Shown: positions 46,934 through 58,992 of the stretch, in pieces
Numbering within the stretch: the stretch's first letter is position 1
Layout of the letters: each line of letters begins with the position of its first letter
Source of the DNA: Zanthoxylum bungeanum
Taxonomy: Eukaryota; Streptophyta; Magnoliopsida; Sapindales; Rutaceae
DNA length: 64,000 nucleotides
Direction: 5' to 3'
Assembly (NCBI GenBank): GCA_019454045.1
Contig: SKCR01026814.1
Coordinates: forward strand, 30,839-94,838
Program-made: the position numbers and the translations under genes
The notes under the pieces: generated by a model
Database searches by the model: none
What the model saw: only the letters and a program-made list of their open reading frames with translations
Told to the model about the DNA's origin: nothing

Positions 46934-47941
46934 GTGGGGGAAGCCTTGTTTTCTGCCAACTATGTTCTGAACAAGCTACCTCACAGAAGATTGGACAAGA
47001 CACCATATGAACTGTGGAAATGTCACGTACCTTCCTGCAAATATCTAAAATTGTTGGGGTGTCTTGCCAAAGTAATGGTTCCTAAACCTAAGAATGTTAG
47101 AATAGGACCCAAAACTGTTGATTGTATATTTATTGGATATGCTCACAACAGTAGTGCGTATCGATTTTTGGTAAATAAGTCTTAAATTCCTAACATCAAT
47201 CCGAATATGATAATTGAGTCAATGAATGAGACATTTTTTGAAGAGACATTTCCTTGAAAGGAAAAACAAAGAACATAGTCTCTCAAAAGAACTATTGACA
47301 CTGTCAAAGACAGTGATCAGGCTGACCAAGAGTCAGATCAACATGAAAATGTTGAGACAATTTAACCTAGACGTGGCAAAAAAGCTAGAACGTCTAAGTC
47401 ATATGGACCTGAATTTTTGACATACTTGTTAGAAAATGAGCCTCAAAGCTATAAAGAAGCAATTTCTTCATCGGAGGCACCTTTATAGAAAGAGGATATC
47501 AACAGTGAGATTGATTCCATCCTACAAAACCATACTTGGGAGTTGGTTGATCTTTCTCCAGGTTGTAAGCCACTAGGCTATAAATGGATTTTCAAACGGA
47601 AGATGAAATTGGATGGATCAATAGATAAGTACAAGGCAAGACTTGTTATAAAAGGTTATAGACAAAAGGAAGACCTTGATTACTTTGATACCTATTCACC
47701 AGTGACTCGTATCACGTCAATAAGAATGCTCAAAGCCATAGCAGCTATATTTGGTCTTGAAATACATCAAATGGATGTAAAGATGGCATTCTTAAATGGT
47801 GAACTAGATGAAGAGATTTACATGGAACAACCAGAAGGTTTCAATATTCCGGGAAAAGAACAGAAGGTGTGCAAACTAATAAAGTCCTTATACAGATTAA
47901 AACAAGCACCTAAACAATGGCATGAAAAATTTGACAAATAG
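46934..47941 (+). pseudogene. Element E2 integrase end and reverse transcriptase N-half
   Basis: Contains LPHRRLDKTPYELWKCHVP, CIFIGYAHNSSAYRFLVNKS, then GYKWIFKRKMKLDGSIDKYK, DLDYFDTYSPVTRITSIRML, IHQMDVKMAFLNGELDEEIY and KVCKLIKSLYRLKQAPKQWH. At least six in-frame stops (for example 47183-47185, near 47258, 47276, 47362, 47487 and 47939-47941) break it. It is the better preserved of the two E copies in this region. Confidence 0.92.
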
Positions 47942-48979
47942 ATGTTGTCAAGTGAGTTCAAAATCAATGAGTGTGATAAGTGTGAATACACCAAATCAAC
48001 TCAAAAAGGATATGCCATTGTGTGTCTCTACGTAGACGACATACTAATAATTGGTAGTAATCATGAGATGATTCAGTCTACCAAGAAAGTATTGACAAGC
48101 AAATTTGATATAAAAGATTTATGAGTAGCTAATGTGATCTTAGGAATTAAGATTTCCAGAACATCAGATGGGTAAATATTATCTCAGACTCACTATGTTG
48201 AGAAGATACTTGAGAAATATAATAAATGAGATCTAAATATAGCTAGAACTCATGTAGACCTAACTTTTCAGTTATCAAAGAATACTGGCTCAAACGTATC
48301 GCAATTAGAGTATTCGAGAATCATCGGAAGTCTGATGTATCTCATAAATTGCACACGACCTGATATCGCTCAAGCTGTAAACAAGCTTAGTAGATATACG
48401 AGCAATCAAGGACATAACCACTGGAAAAACATAGTAAGAGTTTTGAGGTATCTGAGAGAAACTTCAAAATATGGTCTGCATTATACGAGATATCATTTTG
48501 TTCCAGAGGGATACAGTGATGCTAACTGGATATCAGATAAAGTGGATTCCAAATCTATCAGTGGATTTACTTTCACACTTGATAGTGCAGCCGTGTCATG
48601 GAAATCCTTGAGGCAAACATGTATTGTCCGGTCTACTATGGAATCAGAGTTCATAGCATTAGACAAAACAACGAAAGAAGCAGAATGGCTTCTAAATTTC
48701 TTAGAGGATATTCCAAATTGGCCCAAACCAGTGCGAGTGATAAATATATATTGTGATAGTCAATCGTCTATTGGGAGAGCCCAAAATACAATGTATAATG
48801 GTTAGTCCCAACACATACATCGCAGACATAATACCATACAATAACTTCTCTCAAGTGGCATAATTTCTACAGATTATGTCAAATCGAAGGAAAACCTAGC
48901 GAATCCACTTACTAAAGGTTTACCTAGAGAGCAAGTTCACAAGTCATCGAGGGGAATAGGCTTGAAGCCTATAAATTAA
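47942..48979 (+). pseudogene. Element E2 reverse transcriptase C-half and RNase H
   Basis: The catalytic YVDD box is at 48029-48040 (CLYVDDILIIGSNHEM). The open stretch 48335-48805 covers the RT connection ([20 protein letters not shown]) and RNase H with [40 protein letters not shown] and [18 protein letters not shown]. The end has KSKENLANPLTKGLPREQV up to a stop at 48979. Stops lie near 48122, 48173, 48227, 48803 and 48842. Confidence 0.92.
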
Positions 48980-49554
48980 GAATTGTCACTATGGAAACCC
49001 AACCTAGCTGACTGGAGATCCCAAGATCTAGGTTCAAAATGGACAAGTGAAACTTTGTGCAATTCAAAACAATCACCGTAGAGTTTTATACTCTTTCCCT
49101 TTCCTGTAATGACGCAGAGTGCTGTCTGTCAAGGCTAGGATAAGCTAAGGCTTTTAATGATCACTATATTAGGAGAAGATTCCTAATGGGGGTAAAGGCA
49201 AATTACCTCCTTATAGAAGATCACCTATTTCAAGTAAGAAGTGAGGCCGCTTCCATGGGAGTTTTATAAGGCTGAATTCTCTAAAGTACTTGATGAATCA
49301 ATGACCAATATTCAAGGTAGAAATGAACACAATTGTAGAACGAGAAATGGTCGTAGTAATGTTGTGTGTTGGAAATTGTCTTGTTTACACCAACGGCAGA
49401 ACAGTTCAAGACAATGGGTCACTGGTTTGCCAAGTAAATCCAATTGTCATTCACTAGGAAATGTTCAAGGAAAAAACTACCTATTTCGATTTAGCTTTAT
49501 TTCACGGAAACTCTCTTAAGTGTCTGCATCAATATTTAGAGAAATATTGGGGAT
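48980..49554 (+). other. Element E2 region between pol and 3' LTR
   Basis: Noncoding, collinear with E1 45217-45792. Ends in a purine tract (ATATTGGGGAT). Confidence 0.8.
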
Positions 49555-50158
49555 TGTTGTAAATTCTCTAAATATATAGTATGTGTGTAGGAGGGTAATG
49601 TCCTTTAGGTTGTGTCTTATAGGAAAGACACAAACATGTAGGGACATGTCCTTTAAATTGAAAGGATGAACTCTAGGCCTCAAAGGGCATAAGGGAAGGG
49701 GTATAACCTTGGGAGGGTTACACCCCAAACCAAAGGGTGCCCTCAAAGACACCCTTCCATGCCTATAAATTAAGAGGCCTTGAGTTCATTTGAGGATCCA
49801 GAAAATTCATAGAAGTTTGAGTAATATTTTTAGAGTCAAAAGAGAGTTTCTATCATTTGTCCTTGTTCAATTTCTTGTCAAAGGAGTGCCCCTTATACAA
49901 GAAGCATCCAAGTGATATGAGAGAACGTTAACCACCAAAACTATCCGTATAGCACAGAGGCAAGTCTAATAATTTTTTAAGGACAGAGGCAACTCAACTT
50001 GGACATCAGTTCGATCAAGTTTTCCACATTTCCAGGTTTTTCTAAGTCTTATTGTTATTTCCAATTTGGCATGTTAATGTATATTTGATTCTGGTTTTGG
50101 AATGATTAACATTAGTTTAACATGTTAATTTCGTTTGATGACACTAAATTTAACCACA
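49555..50158 (+). repeat. Element E2 3' LTR
   Basis: TGTTGTAAATTC to TTAACCACA, 604 bp, pairing with 45793-46396. The tip CCACA differs from CCAACA. Confidence 0.88.
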
Positions 50159-50316
50159 GTTTTGAGAAAGAAGAAGAAAGTATTTTTGTCTAAAATGATG
50201 AATTTGTCCATTTATTGAAAGAAAAAATATGTTGCCCAAATTTAATATTGAGTTTCAAAAAGCTCAAATTTGATAATTTCCCTTGTTTATATATATGTGT
50301 GTTAGTTATTAGTTAT
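50159..50316. other. Unassigned spacer between E2 and the A-family gag piece
   Basis: A purine-rich start (GAGAAAGAAGAAGAAAG) followed by AT-rich DNA. It shows no match to E1, A or B and no primer site after the LTR. Confidence 0.5.
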
Positions 50317-51122
50317 TGCAACACCTGGTGTTTGACAGATGTATCCTCTGACATACGCGAGTGAAAGAGATTCTTTTGCAATTCATACTTCTGAGATCTA
50401 AGATTAGATCTGTGAAGATCCTTCAATTTCAACATCATACTACAAGGATCCAATCCTTTGTTCTGACAACGAAATTAAGTAGTCATTGCGGCAAGCATGA
50501 CGGATTGAACACTAAATTTATCATCACGATAAGTCTTCCTAAGCTGATGCTCTACTATTTGCTCATCTCCGGGCTGAGGCCCGAGAGGTTTCTCCATCTA
50601 ATAGAGTAACTTCTCAGCTTCCATGACTATCTTGAGATTCAATTCCCAATCTGAAAATTTACGCCGTTAAAGACATTTTCGCCAATGATTATGTCCGCAA
50701 CATTAATCTTTCCAGCCATCTTTATTGCTATAGTCCAACTATTCAATCAACGATTTTGGGTACACTAAAAATGTAATGATTACTATAGTCCAACTATATA
50801 ATCAACTACAAAGGGAGTAGTGTGTTGTACAGTCTAACTGTTCAAAGAAAGCAATATTCAATATTAGTCCAACTAATAAATTTATAACAACGATAAATTA
50901 AAATAAAAGAGCGTGTATTGGCAAGTATTTAAAATAAATTGTAAATTTAATACTTGCCTCCCACTATTTTTCGGTGAGCCTCTAACCCTCTGTGGAGTAC
51001 TCGGGAAACCTAGTTTCCTAGTGGGCTAGAATCCAGTTAAATAGCACATAACCTTGACTTTGGCCAACAAGTTGTATGAAACTTAACTAGGTAGATCTCT
51101 AAGATCAATTGGATCTCATCCA
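50317..51122 (-). pseudogene. A-family gag 5' part and leader, displaced fragment
   Basis: Collinear with element A 23467-24286, with about ten single-base differences and no obvious indels. It includes the gag start codon (about 50719 on the minus strand) and GPQPGDEQIVEH. It is closer to A than to B, so it derives from another recent A-family element. It joins B sequence at 51121-51126 over the shared letters ATTCC. Confidence 0.9.
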
Positions 51123-54100
51123 TTCCAGCTCACTGTACGCTATACTATTGTATAGTACCTTTGTTACGACTTATAGTCGTTATCATAAAAGCCAAGCTTT
51201 CACCGATTATATTATGGGAATATCATTTCTTGGAAATGATATCATCATTACTCAGGACATTCACTGTCAGTGCGCTCCCACTAACCTCCATATATACACA
51301 AGAATTATTTTCGTTTTGAATTAAATCATAAATTATTATGATTACATCAAAACGACAATTCCAAGAACCTAATGCGTGCTTCAATCCCAACATGGATCGA
51401 ATAACCTGCAAACCCTGTTTGCTTGTTATGGTTCGAAAAAACCGTCAGGATGTTGTAAACATCCTCCGAAAAGGTTTCCGTTAAGGAAAGCGGTTTTGGC
51501 ATTCAGCTGCCACATTTCATAAATGAAACATGCAGCATTAGCAAGTATTATCCAAATGGATTTGCCATGGCAACAGGTAAAAGGTTTCGTCGTAATCAAC
51601 ACAATGTTGATAACTCTACCTTTTCGCTACAAGCCTAGCATAGTACGTTGGTATGTTGCCATCAATGTATGTCTTCCTTGAAGCCTTATATAGTACCAAT
51701 AGGCACAATGCCTTGCGGTATATCAACTAGTGTCTAAACATAGTTGGTATACATGAAATCCACTTCGGACTTTATGGCATTTTTCCATAATAGGGAGTCG
51801 ATACCTTGTATCACTTCCTCATACGTTGTCAGTTGGTATACCTCAATAAGATAGACATTTTTATGAGGTGAGATCAGAAACCCATACCCCAGGTTGTTTT
51901 CTGATTCTCTCCAACATACGCGGTTCTTGTGTATACGAAGATTACTGGTAATAGTTTCATCCTTGATGAACTATTTATGTTCCATTAGGAATTCGGTGCC
52001 AGGAATAGTATTACTCCGATTTTCATCGAGTTTTACTATCCTCCAACTTACCACTGCATATCAGTATTCCTTTTCATGGAAAACCGCATGGTGAGCAACA
52101 ATCTAATTGTTATCTTGTGAGGTGTATAAGTACAATACTTTTGGTATCCCTAGGATAACCTACATTTGGCACTTATCCAATTTGGGTTTTAGTTTGGTAT
52201 CATCCAAATATATATACCTAGCATACCAAAATCTAACAGGAATTTGAAACCCGGTTTCTTTTCCCGTTCGTATCTAATATGAGATCTGTCAAACAGATAT
52301 TATGGAACCTTATTCAAAATACGTTCTTGCACTGGTTAAAGCTTATCCGTTGAAGGAAATTGTAGCTCAGAGTAACTTATGATTAACCTTATTATGTCTA
52401 ACAAAATTCGGTCTCTCATTTCGGACACACCGTCAAACTGACGTGTTCCGGGAGGAGTCCTCATTGAAAGAATACTTTAATCTTTCAAGTATTTTAGAAA
52501 CTTATTGCTTAAGTAATTTTCCATCACGGTCTTACCGTGACAGTTTAATACTTTAGCCGATCTTTTTGTCTATTTCGTGTCGAAACTCTAAAAGTTTCCG
52601 ATTTGTGTTCTTTAAAAGAAACACATAACCATAACGCGATGCCACATCCGTAAAGGTCACGAAATATTCATATCCACATCTAACCTAGCTAGACATGGGC
52701 CCACTTGCTTCACTATGAACTAGGGATAATAGATCAGTGGCACTGGCACTTTTACCAAGTAAATATTATTTTAGGCACTTTGCCCAATAAACTAGATTCG
52801 TAGACTTTATTTGAATAGAATCAAATCAGTCCTAGTACCCACTCTTCGAAAGTGTAGATATACGATTCTTGTTTAATTGTGTCCCTGACAACAATGCCAC
52901 ATATAAGTTTCAACCTGATCAAATCAGTTTGAGCTATTTATTTGTCATATTATATATTTCAGATATATTTATATTCAAAATATAAATGTTGTTATTCACA
53001 TCTAATGTGTTTATCTCAATATCATCTTTATATAATAAAATACTTTAGTGTTCTAGAATATAAAGGTATATCTGCAACGGATTATACGCGATAGATAGAG
53101 ATAATGTTTCTAGTCAAACTAGTTACATTATAACAGTTTCTTAATTTACGTACATACCCTAGGATAGTTCCTAAACTTAGGTATATGTGGTTAAAACATC
53201 GACTTTTATCCCGTTTCAATTCGCAGAAAATCTCAATTGATGTCATTATCCTGCTCATAGTAGATTCTGAACATCAATACATATATTTTATGTACCACAC
53301 TAAGTATTTAAAATCTAATTTTAATACTAGCTGTGAACATAATTATGACAATCATATTTGAAGTCAGAGCCTTGCTCGTCTTCAATTCCTTCTTGGGATA
53401 TGTCCTTTTTAATGATTTTGCCTTTGCCCTTTTCAACATTCCAGTAGCCTTTGGCCAAGCCTCGGGTTTCTAGAATATCGAAGTAAGGTGCGCCTTGCGC
53501 TATTTGCCTAATTGCAAACTCTCCTTGAGATTAGTTATTAATTCTCCAAGAATTATTTATGCAATTTTTACTTCTAAAATCTATTTTAGATTTAATAAGA
53601 TTCTTCAATTTCAGTATCATACTTTAAGAATCTAATCTTTAGTTCTGATAAAGAAATTAAGGAGTCTATATGACAAGTATTATGGATTAAGCACTAAAGT
53701 TATCATTACATGAATATTCCAATATCATGTTCCACTTATTTGCTTAACTTCGGACTTAGGCTTAATATATTATTTTATCAATAAAATAACTATTTATTTT
53801 CCAGGATCATCCTGAAATTTTATTCCCAATTTGAAAATTAAACCATTTAAACACATTTTCCCCAGGATTATGTTTTAAATGTCAATCTTTCATTTTATAT
53901 CTTGATTCTAATAGTCCAACTATTAATCAATGATTTGTGGTACTATGTATTATATTGATTATTATAGTCGAACTATACAATCAAAAATAAATTAAATCAA
54001 TTAACCTCAATTACATTGATTACTATAATCCAATTATAAAATCAACTGTAAATTGAAATTAATTAATTCAAATATATTGATTACTATAATACAATTATAT

Positions 54101-56406
54101 AATCAACTATAATACAGTCCAACTGTTAATTTAAAACAACAATTTAAATATTAGTCCAACTAACATTTAATTCAACGGCGAAATAATTGTGATTGAGCGG
54201 GTATGGCGAGTAATTGAACGAGTATTGTAAATTCAATTCTTGCCTCCCACTATTTTTCGGCGAGCCTCTAACCCTCTGTCGAGTACTCGGGAAACCGCGT
54301 TTCCTAGTGGGCTAGCTAGGATCCCGTTAAATATCACACAATCTTGACTTTGGCCAACAAATTGTATGATAATTAACTAGGTAGATCTCTAAGATCAATT
54401 GGATCCAATCCAATTCTAGATCCGGTAGGGGGACGTCCAAGTCCGAAACATATATCTTATATATGCCAATACATCCAATGTATTACCTAACCTTTTTCCT
54501 CTAAATCAACTAAGCCTTGGCTTTGGCACAACAAACTTAGTGATCCCAATCAAGCGCGACCCATTGACCATGGAAAGCTTCGTAATCAATGTCGATGGAC
54601 AAGAAGTGGTCTTGACTTTGGCCAAAAACCACAACTTGGACAAGAAACTGATATGGAACAAAGCCTTCGTGATTCTAACACATCTTCGACAGACAAAGGC
54701 CTTGACTTTGGCCAACAACCAATGTCGTCTCGGATCTTGAGTGAGAATCACTCAATAGAAGGAAAGGCGCTTAATATTGAGCGAGGGTTTTTCGCGTGCA
54801 AATTGGCAACCAATTTATTATCTTTGTTAAGGTCTCATCATCATACACCCTTAAACATGCATTCTAAACACATAATAAACGCATATGAATTAAAATAATA
54901 ATGATATGCAGATGGATACTTTACATTGATCCTAGACCAAATCTTTCATTTTCTCTCTCCAGCTAGCACATGTATTACTTCTACCCGTTACACTACACTT
55001 CTAAAGAAACCTCATTTACATTGAGGGGAATAGGTGAGAAGAGAATACAAATAGTATAGAGGTGATAAGGTTGGACACGCAGGTCCAATTAATAAATCCA
55101 ATTTATTACAATTTCCAAAATTGTCCCACCCGACTAATATCCATCTGATATACATTATTCATGCATCGCAACCATGTATTCATACAAGCATGTTATCAAT
55201 CAATCTAATCCAATTAATTAATCTGGTAATTAGTGATCATCCAATGTTCAAACAATGATTTGATTTTTGCTCGAGTCAAACTCGTTTTGCGAATAAGTAC
55301 TTAAAGTACGAATTCTTGAATAAATTAAATTACATAATTAAATCCAATTTAATACGCATTTAATTCTAATTTACTATTAATTCCAAATTAAATATTACAC
55401 TTTTATTAACGAACCTTTACGACTTAAATTCCAAATTTAATCGCAACGGGTCTCAAAGCCGGATTAACATCTAATGTTTATTTAATAAAGTCCAATGGGA
55501 TTTTAATTAATTTCTTTAAGGCGTGAACTTTTGGTCAACTCGGGTCAAACCCAATAACCAAAATCCAATCCGGGAGTTACCCCATAAGCCCAGAAATCAA
55601 TCTTGGCCCATTAGGCCCAATTAAATAATTAAGGTCCATTAGGTCATAATTGGACTTTTTGGATGCGGTTTTGGGCCCAATTGGATCCAACCAAATTGGC
55701 CTAAACCTAACTTGGTACAACCAAGCCCAAAAGCCCAATTACAACCTTTAAGGCCCCATTTCCAAAAACAAGCCCATTAATTAATTTATAAAATTCCAAA
55801 TTCCATAATTAATTAACCTAAGTGTAATACACAATTAATCACCTAATTAAACATTTCTAAAACATCAATTAGCATAATTAATCATGCACTTTAACATCAA
55901 ATAGTGTCCAACACAATTTATCAAAATCAAACCCATTTTACATGCTTCTTTATTCTCGGCAATTAAGGGTTTTTCCATCCGATTCGGTTTCAATCAATTG
56001 AATCAACAATCATCATTTCCCAAATCAATTCAACTCATCCAATGAATCAAAACCAATGAATTTCATGTTACTTGAATTCGGCCAAGCCTACTTTTAAAGG
56101 GAAAAATGTTCCAAATCAAAATTCAATCCAATTGAACTTCAAAACAACATTACCCTATTGTTTTAAGTCATCCAATGATCAAAAATCAAAAAATCACCAA
56201 GAAATTAGGGTTCTTCAATTTCAGCCATGCCTCCAATTTTGGGGAAAATTTGATCCAACCAATTTCTTGAAATTGATCATGCACAACATCAATTCAACCT
56301 CATTCAAGCATACTTAATCAAACATTCAACCAAATCATGCTCAAATCGAGTTTACCCAATTTTAACCCTAACTTTTTCATGCTTGATCAAAGCTCATAGA
56401 TACAAT
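51123..56406 (-). repeat. Element B interior, copy 2
   Basis: Near-identical to 37287-42605 (offset about 13.83 kb falling to 13.80 kb). It holds the same decayed RT (51411-51223), integrase traces, gag and leader, and no functional gene. It lacks the pol 3' end and purine tract, because it begins at the equivalent of 37287. A 17-base block near 53408 is missing relative to copy 1. Over 53560-56400 most differences are single-base losses relative to copy 1. Confidence 0.93.
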
Positions 56407-58423
56407 TGTTGGTTTCTAATTAGGTCCCAAGATCATGAAATCAAGCACAAAATTCGCATGAATACACAAAGGAGTAAGGCGGAATACATACTTACATTGA
56501 TGGGTTTGATGCTACGAAGAACAAGCCACTTCTTCCTCCTTGTTGAAGCTCGGCAGTGGCCATATGGAGCAGTGGGCTGCTCGGTTTTGCTGATTTTTTT
56601 CCCTCAAAGAATCGGCCATTGATGAACACCATGGAAGCTCCAAGCTTCAAGCTCCAAAATTGATTCCAAGCTCAAGAGTTCACTGCCCTATCACCTTAGG
56701 AAGACTCAAATGTGTGCTAGCACCTTATCTTCATCCTTGCTTCTCATTTTTTTCGGTCAAACCAGAACAAGAACAAGAAGAAACAGCTCCAAAACCGTGA
56801 AGGAGAATAGGGAAAAGAGAAGGAGAATAAATCGTGAAAGGAGGAGAGAGAATTAGTGAAAAAGAAAAAATGTAAAAAATGCTTTTATATTGTCCAAAAT
56901 AATAAAGCCATATACCACTTTTTCAATTTTCCAAAAAGTCAAAAGCAAAAACATTAACGCTTTTCAACTACTACATCAATCAATCAAATCAAGTGACAAC
57001 TTGTCATATCACTCAAAGTGACATTTGATTTGACGCTTGATGTGACTTGCGATTTGACGCTCGATTTGACTTGCGTGCCGCACTCGAATTCGAAATGCGA
57101 ATGAGCTCGTAAATAATCCCGGGCTCGGGTTCGTTAATTCCAAATTAACGAATTTTACGTTGCGTCGTAATTAAATGATTACGCCTAGTGAAATCATTAT
57201 TCATGTCGCTAACGAATTAATTCTAAATTAATTCGTTCGCCCGAATTAAAATCTAATTTTAATTCCGCGTCGAAATCCAATCTCGTATAATATATCAAAT
57301 ATATTATTTTATCGATTAATTCCAAATTAATCGTTCTCTCTCTTTAATTAATATTTTATCCCAGATAAAATATCTCTGTAATTAATCCCAGATTAATTTT
57401 CTATCTCTTCTAATTAATCCAAGATTAATAAAGTGCGAGTCATACATCATCGGTGAATCTTCGGGAAGCGACCCATGAGATCCCCGGATATGTTGGCAGT
57501 AAATACGGTCGTCGGATTATCCGAACACGTAAGTACCTCGTACTACGTTTGTACCGATTTACAAGACAAGGTTGGCTTCTAGCAAAGCGCCATGCCTACC
57601 CAATTCTCCAAAAATATCCTTACAGGAATATTAGATCTATATCAAGCATATTATACCGTAGTATTGCGTATTTCGATCCAGTATCGGATGTTCACGTGCT
57701 AGGCCTGGGGCTGGAATTGTAATCGGATATACATGACCTAGTCATAATATCCCGATAGCTCGAGGATTTAAGAGAACGAGTTCCGTATCCTATGTGACCA
57801 TCATCTCCATATGACTGGAGTGATACTTCCGTCTTAACATCACACCCAACACACTACGATTCTCAATATACCCATAATTGGCATACACATAACCGGTTAA
57901 AGCCCTGGACGACCTCAACCAAAGTATATTGATTGTCGTAAGTATTAGCGGTGCAAGTCTCAAGTTAAAACCAAATACACCTACCTTGATTGCAGACTCC
58001 CATAGACACATAGTCATACTACCAATGGGATTCCGCAGGGGTCTATCCAGAGCGAAACTGTTTCCCGTACCATCGGTAAAACACAACCTCCTATCACACT
58101 TGCATGAGTATCTTATACCCAAATATATGAGAACTATGTTGTTTTGCCCTCACAACGTGCACAAGTGTAATACTAGTCTTTTATGTATTTATCGATGTCC
58201 TATCTCTGACTAGGGATATTTAATGATTTATCCTACGTGGACTGATACTGTCTCATATCATTCTCCGTCCAGGAACAAATCATAGGGACCTCTCATCATT
58301 TATATATCTTGGTGATCTAATCATAAATGATAAGAGTGCAATCTCCTTTGTCACATAGTTAATTTGTACAACAACACCATGATCTGTACAAATAGTGACG
58401 CTATGGGTCATAATTGTCCAACA
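56407..58423 (-). repeat. Element B LTR (5' LTR in element orientation), complete
   Basis: TGTTGGTTTCTAATTAGG to GTCCAACA, about 2.02 kb. It contains the hairpin array at about 57120-57440, including ATTTTATCCCAGATAAAAT. Followed by TGTAA (58424-58428). The frames at 57453-58213 are shadows. Confidence 0.92.
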
Positions 58424-58494
58424 TGTAAGACATGTATAATAAATATTGTCTTTTTTTTAATTAATGAAAATATTACAAATACATGTACATATAG
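58424..58494. other. Element B right duplication and end of fragment J
   Basis: TGTAA (58424-58428) is the B target copy. The following AT-rich stretch to about 58490 probably completes the J LTR and precedes the H reading frame. The boundary is approximate. Confidence 0.55.
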
Positions 58495-58992
58495 CCCATC
58501 CACAAGTTGGGTAAAGGGCATATCTCTAACACCTAATACGTCACTCCTCACAGAGATTGTTTCACAACATACAAAGCAATAAACTTTGGATCAGTGAAGA
58601 TGAGAAATATCAGTTCCTCTAGGATAGTATGAATGGGTGATATTATGTTGCAGATAAATTTCAGGTGTACATTAACTTTGAAGGATGTTATGCATGTTCC
58701 AGAACTCTGACTGAATGTACTCTCAAGGATATCCCTTGACAAACATGACTATGACAGTCACTTCAGAAATGGCACATGAAGAATGACAAATTGTGTCATG
58801 GTTGTCGCCCGAGGACATGCTTGTGGCACACTAAACAAGACTCATGTGAAGATTTATACAGACAGCCTCAGTATAGTAGAAAAAAAGCTTATCAAAATTT
58901 GTAGAACCAAAGACTCAGTCACATGAGTAAGAGAGGGTTGTTTACCCTGACCAAGAAGGAGTTTACCAAGGATGCTGCACTAGGTCCTTACA
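58495..58992 (+). pseudogene. Element H protease and pre-integrase remnant
   Basis: The + frame near 58507-58560 ends YVTPHRDCFTTYKAINFGSV, the segment after the D-S-G-A site in Tork/Tnt1 proteases. The site itself is destroyed (reads I-S-N-T, then a stop). Next come CTLTLKDVMHVPE and, from 58800, VVARGHACGTLNKTHVKIY. The pre-integrase zinc region appears as MSKRGLFTLTKKEF (58923 on), then YNHYLFGKQHRVSF. Confidence 0.85.

Larger units (their letters stand above)
35487..58423 (-). mobile_element. Element B: A-family copia element with a 13.8-kb internal duplication
   Basis: The outer LTRs (35487-36925 and 56407-58423) begin TGTTGG, end CCAACA and are flanked by TGTAA, so both belong to one insertion. 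Between them the interior occurs once in full (36926-42605) with the first 159 bp of a 5' LTR. Next come E1, E2 and an A-family gag piece, then the interior again (51123-56406) running into the complete 5' LTR. Deleting about 13.8 kb (42765-56566) would leave a normal LTR-interior-LTR element. The LTR 3' half and RNase H end match element A. Confidence 0.9.

Noticed and set aside
42765..50158. E1/E2 as a simple insertion into the B LTR
   Set aside because: The B LTR does not resume after E2, no 5-bp duplication flanks 42765 and 50158, and E1 has no 5' LTR.
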